Positions 45,893 to 56,736 of a stretch of 64,000 nt of DNA are shown piece by piece; position 1 is the stretch's first letter, and every line of letters starts with the position of its first letter. The stretch spans positions 1,922,001 to 1,986,000 of the forward strand of contig CP114119.1 of NCBI GenBank assembly GCA_029959195.1, written 5' to 3'. A model generated the notes under the pieces. That model saw only the letters and a program-made list of their open reading frames with translations. It was not told where the DNA came from and made no database searches. A program made the position numbers and the translations under genes. Source of the DNA: Dictyophora rubrovolvata. Its lineage: Eukaryota > Basidiomycota > Agaricomycetes > Phallales > Phallaceae.

Positions 45893-48613
45893 TTACTTTG
45901 ATTTTTTGAAGCCTTTCTTCTTCCCAGTGCCTATAGCATCTCCCTTTCGAGCTCTTGTCCCCTCTCTTTTCTGCACGTTATTAGACGGTCTATGACCCTT
46001 CACACCGATCTCCTTGTCAAACCCGATGTTTGATAAACGCTCCCGTTTCTTTTTCTTCTTCCGCTTCTCCAATTCCTTACTATTTTTTAAACGAGGTTCG
46101 GGCACTCCAATCTTACTCGGCCTGTTGGCCTTTTTTGCACTTCGGATAGCGGCATCTCTTGATGCCTTGTCTTTCAAGTCTGCGTCTTCTTTGAGAGCTA
46201 ATCGGCGTCGCTTGTCTTTCCGCGTCGTCTCAGCCTTCTTAGTCTTTTAAACTTGTCAATCAAAGTAACAAGGATATCATTGAAAAGTACGCACTTTAGA
46301 TTTTGCATCCAAACTCGAAGCCTTAGAGCTAGGAAAGCCAGCCTCATATTGCTGTTTGCTCAATCCTAGATGACACGGTATTAACAACAGAAGAATCAAC
46401 TCGGGATACACAATTAACCTTCTGCTTTTTGTTTTTCCTTAGCGGACTGGAACCAAGTTCGTGCCGGCCGTGAAAAGATTTCCTCCTGATGCTCTAACAT
46501 ATTTTGACTCTTCTTCAGTTCCATCTCTGCTTGGCGTATCTTGGAACAACAAATAAGATTCATCCCAGGGCAACAACGCATATAAAATAACATACTGCTT
46601 TCTCTTCCTTCTCTTCTTTCATTACGGCCTCAATTTCGTCCTTTAACTCTTCCAGCATTTTCTTCCATTTGGAAATGACTTCTGTAGAGACAACTCTATG
46701 CCGAATCTTATCATCACCACTACGTTTGATTGCAGCTTTTAGCATTTTTCGGTCACTTTCACCAACGAGGGTAACAGAGCTATGCTATGCATCAGGACTT
46801 GAAAACATCGCACAATAATAAAGCAAACTAACCGTCCTTTTTTTCCAGCACGAGCCGTTCGACCAACACGATGCAGATATTGAGCCAATTGTCCCGGCAT
46901 GTCGTAATTAATGACGGTTTCTATTCCTTTGATATCTAGACCCCGAGACGCTAGATCCGTGGCCATCAAATAGTCTACATCTCCGTCCTTGAAAAGCTGC
47001 AATGCTTTGAAGCGCTATGGAATGGATAAGTCCTTACGCTAGGTGGAACTTTGGAAATTGAGATGTACCTGTTCTTGAGACAAATCGCCGTGCAATTCAC
47101 GACATTTCATCCCAAGAAGACCAAATACTATCCTCAGCTGGTGGGCTAGTTTTTTACTACGTAGGAATATAATCGTCTTCTCTTTGAAGGTTCGTTTGCA
47201 TAGCGCAGCAAGCATTGCAGGTCGGTCGTCTTCCCGACCCGCCCTCACTCTGACGAATTCTTGTACAAGGCCACGAGCTGTTGTCTTCTTGGGATCTACA
47301 AATAAGCGAACCGGCTTATTTAAAGACATGCGAACTAAGTCATCAACAGTATCAGTCATAGTGGCAGAAAAAAGCATGGTTTGTCTGGAGTGGGGACATG
47401 ACTTCACAATTTCGGCCAGTTCGTCAGCAAAGCCATCTTCAAGCATGCGGTCCGCTTCGTCTAAAACCAAGATATCGAGGGCATCTAAACCGAATGAGGG
47501 GGAATTGCGTAGGTGATCAATCAATCGACCTGGAGTAGCAATAACAACATCCGGACGGCCTTTTAACGCTGCTTCCTGGGCTTTTAATGACAACCCACCT
47601 ATAAAAAAAAGCGTCAAGAACATTGCAGCGTCCGAGGGCGTACTTAGCATACCAACGACTAAACAAAATTGAATATCTGTATGAGCCCCAAGCTTCATAG
47701 CCACATCGTAGCACTGAACGGCTAATTCTCGCGTTGGAACAAGAATAAGACATCGAGTCGCAGCCGCATGTTTTCCTCTCTCCCTGTACATGAGACGTTC
47801 AACCATGGGTATCACAAAAGCAGCTGTCTTTCCGGAGCCAGTAACCGCATTTCCAACAATGTCTTTGCCAAGGAGTGCGACGGGTATTGTAGCGGCTTGG
47901 ATTGGTGTCGGACTCGAAAAACCTAGTGAGTTCAGCGCCTTCATTATGGGACGTGAAAGGTTCATTGTAACGAAAGAGGTATGTGTCTCCAAAGCTGAAT
48001 CATCCGCAAAGAACTCCCTTTTGCGTTCCTTCTCTGCCTGACTTTCTTCGTCACTATCGTCCGAAGAAGAACCTGCGTCCGACAAATGCTCGTCTGCCTC
48101 CTTCAAGTTTTCTTCGTTGCCGTCGCTTTCACGTTCGCTCTCTTCCTCGTCCTCGGATTGCAGCGGGTCTTGGTCGTCATGACTTACTTGGTCGCTCGCA
48201 TTTTTGGAAAGCTCATTGTCCGATTGTAAAGAGTCGTCGCCACTTTCATCGTCTTCGAGCGGTCGTTTTCGTTTTTTATTTTCATTATTGGACGCGATTT
48301 TTCGCTTTCGCCGTGCAATGATGTCATCTACAGAAATAGGAGCCTGGAGTCGAGGTATTAGATGAAGGTCATTGCTAGCATTTATATATGCACTTACAGG
48401 CTTAGAGCCTACTATAATTTCATCTTTCTCCTCTATAGCTAGGACGTCGGCGAAAGGATTGCCAGTCGGGTCGAAAACAAAATCAGGATTTAAACTATCG
48501 TCGATTAGGTCTTTTGAATTGGCAATAGCAGTTTTCGATAGTGCGGCAGGCTCATCATTGGCCAATTCTTCATCAGAATCTATCGTGAAGATAAATTCAT
48601 CCTTTATGGCCAT
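45893..48613 (-). CDS. DRS1: ATP-dependent RNA helicase DRS1 (DEAD-box)
   Basis: Nucleolar DEAD-box helicase needed for 27S pre-rRNA processing and 60S assembly. The start ATG 48613 gives [21 protein letters not shown] long acidic and Lys-rich N-terminus ([40 protein letters not shown]) precedes the helicase core. Its motifs are Q motif [23 protein letters not shown], Ia PTRELA, Ib [40 protein letters not shown] and [12 protein letters not shown]. The C-terminus continues with [14 protein letters not shown], a coiled-coil-like stretch ([19 protein letters not shown]) and a highly basic end ([26 protein letters not shown]). The exon span 47039-48613 includes a 54-nt intron that has no stop (see findings). 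Seven exons are seen in all. Confidence 0.93.
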
Positions 48614-49018
48614 TGACTTGCGAAGAACCTGTGAAGAGTCTGATTCGGGCCTGTTCGCTTACGTAAGGAATGCTTCCGCGCGTAAAAAGGCTCGTCACGG
48701 TACTCTTTCTTTTGAAAAGGCAACACACGCAAAAAGCATGTAAGTTCATATGACCCACGAACAGCTGTGAGCTTCATATATTGTCCATACTTCAAAACAA
48801 ATGACAATGTATAATTGTCTTCTTTCCGATATAAACAAGTTGTATACAATATCTTCTGCACAGCCTACGCAAACGATTGTCCGATAACAAACAAACAAAC
48901 AAACAAACAAACAAACTCCATGGGGTATAGAATGCACAGCCAGTAGCGGCTCATAAAAGCCAAGGTATCATGAAAGAAAACAAATGCGAACATGCGAAAG
49001 ACACGAGGTATGATACGG
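48614..49018. other. Intergenic region with AAAC repeat, upstream of DRS1
   Basis: Lies between the RasGEF stop and the DRS1 start, both on the minus strand. It contains an (AAAC)n microsatellite at 48886-48915. No gene seen. Confidence 0.5.
48886..48915. repeat. (AAAC)n microsatellite
   Basis: Seven to eight perfect tetranucleotide copies, about 270 bases upstream of the DRS1 start codon. Confidence 0.9.
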
Positions 49019-52000
49019 TCACTTCAAGCGGCTAAAGAATATCCTCCTAATTCTTGCAGATTCATTCTTAGAGGTACTTGGTGACTCTGGTCCTTGGGAC
49101 CACGGAAAAATTGGCTCCGCATCATCAGGAGGAGGATATACGCGGGACTGAATAGTCTATAAAAAAAGACGGGTCAGATAGGACAGGATGAGTGTGAATC
49201 TGAATCATGGTGACAGATTTTATTCTTACCTCAGGATCCATAACATCGTTTTCGATCATTTCTCTTATCCATTTTCGCTCCGGGAAATCCAAATGTCGAC
49301 TGCCACGAATTTTTTCTTGCAATCCTTGAAGCATCAAAATCATGCGAGCCATTAAAGTGAATTTCCCCCAATGAATTTTGGTTGAATCATCGGACTTGTA
49401 ATTTGGGTTCGAGTCGTTCGCTCGTACCATATCGAATGTGTGAACTTCCCTAAAATACAAATATGATATATAAAAAAAGAATCATTGATCCAAAACGGTA
49501 CCACTGACATGTCAGGAATGGCCGGTCCATCAGTATTCCGCAACGCCATACGATATGCACGGTGGTTGTGTTGCGAACTTAAGAGAATTTCCCAGCCGAG
49601 ATATTGTTGATATAACCGTATCTTGTTATCGCGAAACATGGACATAATCTCATCATTTGGATAGGTCGCATTGTTGATACCTGTCATGACAGCCCGTAGC
49701 CCAACGTAGTTATTTAAGTAACGCAGTCTCTGCGCCAGATCTACGAATCGCTGTACTTGCTTTTCACGAGCTTTGATCCGTTCGTGGACAAGGATTAGAG
49801 AAGAAACCCTAAAATAAGTTAGCAGAGAACGGGAATTAACATACGTTATATTACAACGTACCAATACGCCAAATGGTTGTAGAAGTTCGCACATATCGAG
49901 ATAGGGTCGTTTTGGGAACGAGTTTCACTCATGGCATAACGTAACCATTGGCGGGGCTAGCGAAAAAAGTAATATCGATATTAAGTCTCAATATTTGATG
50001 TAAAGGATACAAATACAAACCTCGATAGCTAAAAATAGATCTCTTTGCATCTTGGTAATTTGTTGAGCAAAGTCTTCAGCATCGTACATATTCACCGCCT
50101 GCAAAAGACGATTTAAATCTCTGAGTGAATTCCGAGGGGCGATGGGGGGCGCTTTAGATGACGGCAAGCGATAACTATCATTCCCAGTGGGCGACGTCAA
50201 TGATTTGGTGCTCAGAGGCAGACTTGCTTTACGTTCCCGAGTGTTCGACTTAAGTCTACTTTGAACGGATGAGGAATCCTTCCCCGATGAATGAACAACC
50301 GAGGATGCAAATGTCTCTTCAGAAACACTTTTATAGATTGGAGCGGGTTCACTCCCCTCAAGTACGGTATCACTTTCGTCGCTGGCTGTTGGATCTTCAC
50401 ACGGCAATGCCCACGAGGACTCCAGATCCTTCAAGCGGGGCAACTCATCAAGGAATGGAAGGAGATCGGAACCATAATGAAGTGTACAAGGGTTCGAGGA
50501 TATATGTTTGACAAGGGCTTTGAGCGCACCGTGGGATCCAGGAGTGGCAAAGTCTGTGGGATAAGTCGAGATCCACTCTACCAACAAATCACAAATTCTA
50601 CATAATTTGTCGACATTTAGCAAGAAGCATCCGCACAATTGACATACCTCATTTGTGCATAATTCCCTAGCAACAAATCGGAATAATCCTTAGTAAGCTG
50701 CCTGACACGTTTTTGCATCCCCAAAAGAACAGTCCGAGGGGTCGCGAATTTACGGTAAGTTAGCAAGAAATGCTTAATAAAAGTGGGATCTGTGCATCTA
50801 TTTTAATAAAATTAACTAATCGATCAGACTAATTCCACATACCGTCACCGCTGACGGCTAAGAAGAAGAGCTTGTCCAGTAATTCCTCCAATGTAGCCCA
50901 TGGCATGGAAGGACTGAAATATGTAGCATGATACATAGGAGTAGTAAAAGGGAAGAGAAAAAGACTGACGCTTCTTTTTTTCCATTGTTTCGACCGTCAG
51001 CTTTGTATTCATTGCTCCCTGACTGATCACTGGACTCCTTTGTTTTCTCTACGGGTATAACCTGGTCGCTCGTGCCTTTACTTTTCGCAACAACGGCGCT
51101 GCGATTCAATGACCCAGATCTCTTTTCTCCATTTAATGTCGAACTACGATGAAGAGAGCTAGGTCTTCCATCCTGACTATCCTGTCGTGTCACTTCCCTT
51201 TCTTCTTGCCTATTTTTCTCCACCTCGGTCATAAGATCACCCACAGATTTCACGCGAGTAGGAGATGTTGCACCCGGAGGACGGGGAGTTGATGTAGAGT
51301 TGGATATTGTAGGACTCGGCTCAACATGCGCAGAGCTTAGTGATTTCACGGCAGTAGATGGAGATCCGTTGGTGGGCGTACCCATTAGGGAGCGCGTGAA
51401 ACTGGTTCGCGACTCCCCACCGTAATGGCCTTCCGACCAAGGTGCACTAAGAACGTCGGGACTAGCAGGATTGGGATAATCAGGTCCAGTCGGAACTTCA
51501 CCCCTTTTGGCTTGTTCAATGGAACGTAGTAGCCATTTGAAGCAATATCGCATCTTCAGTCTGCCGGTGTCTGTTGCAACCGACACTTCAACCAAACCAA
51601 TGCCGTAAGGTTTAGCTCGATCCGAAGCAGTGTCTGGTAGAATGCGTATTTCCAAATCACATTTGCACGCGACGACAATGACGGGCAATTGCAGCGAGTG
51701 ATAAGCAACTGAAAATGGGTCAATGAAAATGCCGATAACACTCCCGATGACCACCGTCTCACCTATTAATTCTGGAACGTGGACGTAAGAAGCCGGGTCA
51801 GAAGCATCGTATAAAACCAGCACGCCGTTAATGTGCGGTAGACCTTCCGGCCAGGCTCCTTCCGGCGTATCGTAAGAGAGATTGTCGCTATCAACTTCTA
51901 CAACAGTTGCCGTTATGTCATCCTCCCTGGATGCGTTGATGGTACGAATGCCGTCTATTTGCATAATTTTAAGTCAGAGTTTCACGACGACACATTTTCA

Positions 52001-53076
52001 GGCAAATCTACTAACATCTTATGCGGCCTTTGGGAGTGGGTATTGTAGATACTGACTCCTCAGATACACCCCAAACTCTTAAACCTCTCTTGATCATTGT
52101 TGTCTTGCCGCAGCCGAAAGTGCCAACGACCCCGATAGATAACGCTTCCCTTGACTATAATAATCTTGAGTTTAAAGTCAAAGAACGTGAAACGAACAGA
52201 ATTTACCTCTGTGGGGATGCGACCAGCTTTGGCGGACGAAGAACTATGACGGTTTGATGGTAAAACCAGGGGATTTGGAATAGGCCTGCGAGTATGCGAA
52301 GCAGGCACAGAAGGGACAGGAGGTGTTATAGAGGAAGTGGCTGAGGGATGTGGTAACGTAGAAGAAAAAGATGAGCGCGGTGGAAGCAGAAGACCATCAT
52401 GGTTGTTGAGTCGTGACCTCGATTGACCTCTCGCTAGTCCGTTGGGTAGTAGTGGCGGAGCTTGGGGCCGTTGAGAGGAAAGCATGGGAAGCTGGACTAG
52501 ATTGGAGACGTGCTCATGCTCTGAGTCGTCTAGATATGGATCATCATACTCAACAGACGGACCGCTCAGGCTATGGCCTCTTGTGCGACCGAACAGACGA
52601 GAAGTTAACGATTTCGTAAGCGTCGGTATGCGAGAACTTGGGTCTAATGTGTTTTTGTCGGGGATATCGTTAGGCTCTCCGTGTCGAACAGTTTTGGTAT
52701 CACGCGAATGATCGCGTTGTTGGACGGGTGAGCTTGGACCTGCATCCAGAGAATCTGGGTGACGCCTGCTGCTTATGAAGGAGTCGACGGATATACTCTT
52801 TCTCAATGAATGCGGTGGAAGAAGGGCTGCGGGGGCGACAGTCGAAGCGGGATCTCTAGTTGAAGTCATAGATTGAAGTGGTGATACAACCGGTGAAGAA
52901 GGAGAGGGAGTTGATGAGAATGCAGTCGTGAAAGTTTCGTGAGAAGATGCAGTGACAACAGAGTCGGGTTGAGAAGGTGCGGGAACCTGTAAGGGGCTCA
53001 TTGTTCGGATCTCAGGGAGCATTATAGAGGTCGTTGGGGTCGTATTTGGCATCGCTGAGGACGACGTTGAGTTCAT
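49019..53076 (-). CDS. Ras guanine-nucleotide exchange factor with N-terminal Ras-like P-loop domain
   Basis: Large signalling protein that combines three units. The start ATG 53076 gives MNSTSSSAMPNTTPTTSIML and a Ser/Pro-rich disordered part of about 290 residues. Then comes a Ras-like domain: EALSIGVVGTFGCGKTTMIK (Walker A), GVLVLYDASDPASYVHVPEL, LQLPVIVVACKCDLEIRILP (G4-like CKCD instead of NKxD) and GLVEVSVATDTGRLKMRYCF. Another low-complexity linker with many Ser follows, then the RasGEF_N domain (WATLEELLDKLFFLAVSGD, ICDLLVEWISTYPTDF, FATPGSHGALKALVKHI). The catalytic CDC25 domain is last: QITKMQRDLFLAIE, HLAYWVASSLILVHERIKAR, LNNYVGLRAVMTGINNATYP and WGKFTLMARMILMLQGLQEK. The stop is 49019-49021. 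About a dozen exons are read. It should load GTP on a Ras protein; the role of its own GTPase-like part is unknown. Confidence 0.85.
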
Positions 53077-54071
53077 GATCGGTGACTGGCCTGACCCTCG
53101 TTCAAGCGCCGCTTTAAAAGGCCGTTCGCGTTTTCAGAACTCACCTTCGCCTTTTTTTCCAGGAGGCACACTTCTCACTGTAATTCACCATTACAAATCT
53201 AGAGTACGAGACCTTTTTTTTTTAAAAAAAAAACTATTTCGACCAATCATAATTTTTTTTTCCTCCGGTATGTACTCCAAGCAAATTAAGCACATGCCTG
53301 AGCTCCTCCCCAAGCTCCTTGTCACAAAAAGACTTAACTTTAACTTACATCCGAGCACCGCCTAAGCTCAGGGTAGGCCCGTTTTGACGATGATGGATCG
53401 TATAAAGTATTGCCCACAGACATAGAACTCTCAATCAACATGCGCAAATATACACAGACGGCAAAACGACACCATAAAGTTTTCGAGACTGCATAGTAAC
53501 GCGCCGAGGTGATAAAATTATTTTTTCTTCTTCACCCTTCATCAGGACAGCCCTCGCTCGACGTCATTGGGCTCCGAACCCATTGTGTTCGACCGCCAGG
53601 GAGTAACTTACAATTGAATTAATTACCTACTCTAGCATTTCTTTGGAACCCCAGTCTTTTGTGTCGACCTAGACAAAATTGCGGCCCAATAAAAAAAAAT
53701 AGCCAAAAACAATGAATGCTGCATTGCATGGCTGAAACGGAGAAGGTGGCATTCTTCAAGACCCCTAGCATTTGTCGTTCGACATTGCCAATAGAAAGGC
53801 ACACGAGTTCAGAAGGACGAAGCTAGATTATCTCTATCATTATTTCGAATGCAATAAAGTATATATATATAAGTGAAAGAGAGTATTTCAAAATAATGCT
53901 GTAGATGCTCGGAGCATTTCACAGACTCGGAGTGGAGGCAATGGAGCAGCAAGCTAAATAGTGGCGCGCCGTGCACGTGCCGTTAGAACTGCACACAACA
54001 TTAAACCTCCTTCCACACCTTCTCGCGTTTGCTCCTAACATTTGCATGAGTTATCTTGATTTCAAGAGATA
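53077..54071. other. 1-kb divergent promoter between RasGEF and NIPA-like genes
   Basis: No gene seen. It contains a T-run directly followed by an A-run (53211-53231) that forms a perfect inverted repeat, and a second T-run near 53249-53262. A CACGTG E-box-like sequence lies at about 53974-53979, in a GC-rich patch about 95 bases from the NIPA start. Confidence 0.45.
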
Positions 54072-56096
54072 ATGTTTCTTCCCGATGCCATATTATTTCC
54101 TTTCATTGCCAACGGCAGCGGCGAATCCACAAGGCGCTATTTGGATATCATGCTATTCGACGATTCTACACAAAACCCCAATGGCCCCATTTCACTTCCT
54201 GTGGGCATTGTTATTGGCCTTATTGCCAGTATAATCCAAAGTCTTGGGTTGACAATGCAGCGGAAAAGTCATATCCTTAACGAGATGAAACCGGAGAACC
54301 AGAGGACTGTGGAGCATCGTAGACCGTCCGTTTCCTTTTACACTCATCCGTAAAAACAAATCGTTTACAATCGTTTATTTTTCAAACAGACTCTGGGTCT
54401 TGGGTTTTCGTAAGTTGAATTTCCTTTGCTATATTACTCCCAGTTTTGTTTAGTACTTGATTCACCAGTTATCTTCATAACGTCAAACATTCTTGGTTCT
54501 CTCTTTCAAATCGCCTCCTTGCCTGTCGTTATCCTAGCACCACTCGGTGCCGTGTCCTTACTTTGGAATGCTTTTTTCGCACGCATTTTGCTTGGGGATA
54601 TGTTCAGTTCATATATGGTTTTGGGCACATTTGCTATAGCAGGCGGGGCGGTCCTCATTGCCATCTTCGGGGTTATCCCAGTCCCCGCACATTCTTTAGA
54701 AGATTTAATACATTTATTCAGAAGAGAGACGTTCGTCGTGTATTTTTCCCTTCTTGGTGCCGCCCTTGGAGTCTGTTTGTTAGTGGTATGTCTTTCGCAG
54801 CCCGAATGTTCATATCACTCTTAACTAGGGATTTTAGACGCATATCATGGAATTTACGTTAAGACATAGACTGGTTAGCCCAGCCGAAACGCCGACGCTC
54901 CCCCCCTCACCCTCATCGCCTACTTTTCCACCTCGTCTTCAAGAGTACAATGATAATACTCTGCCAACGACAGAACGCACACCGCTCTTACCTCCTCCGG
55001 AAGCTATACAGGGGAAAGGAGATTCGTCACTGACTATTCAAAGACGTGCATCGGTAGTTGTCAAAGGTATGAAGACATTCCTTGCGGGGTCTTATGCCTC
55101 TGCTTCCGGCATTATGAGTGGAATGTCCTTGTTATTCGCGAAAAGCGGTGTCGAACTGCTCATTCTTACTGCGCAGGGCGACAACCAGTTTTGGAGATGG
55201 GAAGCTTGGGCATTGGTTGCTGGTCTATTAGCATTTGCTTTCCTTCAGGTATGTGATCATCTTTGTGTTTCATTTCTGAACCTTACTAAGAATTACAAGC
55301 TTTGGTATCTACACAAGTCGCTCATTTTGGCAAATCCGATTTTAGTTTGTCCTCGTGAGTGGAATTGACCGACTTACGCCCGTTAATTGGTTTTTTTCTC
55401 AAATTCCAACAACCAGTTGCTTTTTGTTTCTATAATTTATCGTCGATCCTTAATGGACTGGTGTACTATGACCAATTTGGCTCCCTGAGCGGACTTCACC
55501 TGGGACTTGTCGTTTTGGGATTGTGTATTCTACTTGGAGGGGTTTTGGCTGTCAGCGTGACGTCAGGAGATGGTGGGGTGGAGCCGGGGACATGGCGAGA
55601 GGGAGGCGAAGATGTGGAGGAAGAGATTGTAGGAGAAGAGCCGAGCCCGTCTCTTGGGCAACTGCCTGATCACAGAGGAAGAGGAAGTGTGACTAGCGCG
55701 ATTACAAGCCCGGATACGGCGGGCGGGTCGTCAAGCATCTCGTATCCAAGCCCGTTAATTTCACCTGTTCGCGGAGTGGGGCGACAGAGGACTGGGCTGC
55801 GGAAGCGGCAGTATACGACTCTGCTTGGAGTTGGTGCGAGGGAGGGATCGAGTGGGGGATTGTCGATTGGATTGTCGGCGACATCGCCTGGGTTTGCGCT
55901 GAGACCGACAAAGAGACGGGTTTCTGCTCACGGGGATAAATTATTCCTGACGGCGAGTAGGATGAAAATGCGAAAGGCTGTTAGTGACGCAGACATTGGG
56001 GCGGCTGGAGAGAGTACGCGAGCTAGAGCACGGTGGAAGTGGTTGCAGAATGTTCTTCGATCTAGTGAGGATGAGCAACAAGAACGACAGTCGTAG
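54072..56096 (+). CDS. NIPA-like magnesium transporter
   Basis: Multispan membrane transporter of the NIPA/DUF803 family (EamA superfamily), expected to move Mg2+. The start ATG 54072 gives MFLPDAILFPFIANGSGEST and then LPVGIVIGLIASIIQSLGLT, the first span with the family start motif, followed by MQRKSHI. LWVLGF splices to SNILGSLFQIASLPVVILAP, LGAVSLLWNAFFARILLGDM and MVLGTFAIAGGAVLIAIFGV. FVVYFSLLGAALGVCLLVV precedes a long cytoplasmic insert with SPAETPTLPPSPSSPTFPPR. The second half has GSYASASGIMSGMSLLFAKS, LQLWYLHKSLILANPILVCP, FCFYNLSSILNGLVYYDQFG and LVVLGLCILLGGVLAVS. A long Ser/Gly/Arg-rich tail ends DEQQERQS. The P-x-G-A-V-S-L-L-x-N-A and SGIMSGMSLLFAKS motifs are typical. The tail is longer than in animal NIPA. 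Confidence 0.88.
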
Positions 56097-56173
56097 CATG
56101 TATATAATAATAGTATATTTATAACATCATCGTACATAGGAAGTATTTATTATAACTACACTTTGAGAGTGCA

Positions 56174-56204
<31 letters not shown>

Positions 56205-56736
56205 GCAACAGGGCATCATTGTCCGCAAGGGACGGGAGATTCCAGGGACAGAATTTTGAAAAAAAAAAAATGCCTGTTGCCCTGGCAAACTGAATAGAGC
56301 CGCTTTTTCCCTAGGCGAGGGTCGTGGAGCTTCTTCTGTGCCCAAGTCGCCTTTCGCCACGTGCATGACTAAGACAAAGGACGAATAATGAAGAGAATAC
56401 GAGCGAAAATTAGGTGAAAAAGAAGCAAGTTTGGTACTTTTGTGCTGTGTTCTTCATAAAGTTTAAGAGGAAAAATGAAATTCCCAGGAGATCTTGATTG
56501 GCGGCGGCGGTAAAAATATAATAGCAACCGAAGCAGAAAAAAAGGCGCAGAATTTTTCCCAAAAAAGGGAATAAGGGCATAGATTTTGAGTTTTCGGCCT
56601 GGAAGTTTGTACTCGAGCCATGGTAGTCAAAGAAAAATGAAAAGAGAATTTGTTTGAGCAAACAACAAATCTAATCCAGTCTCAGTCCCTGTCCCAGTCT
56701 TTCCTTTTCCCCATCCCAAATGTTCATAAAACAAAA
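56097..56736. other. Intergenic region with ACAT repeat, promoter of the DENN gene
   Basis: Contains a (CATA)n microsatellite (56172-56204), an A-run at 56260-56270 and a TC-rich stretch just before the DENN start. No gene seen. Confidence 0.5.
56172..56204. repeat. (CATA)n microsatellite
   Basis: Eight perfect tetranucleotide copies immediately downstream of the NIPA-like gene. Confidence 0.9.
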
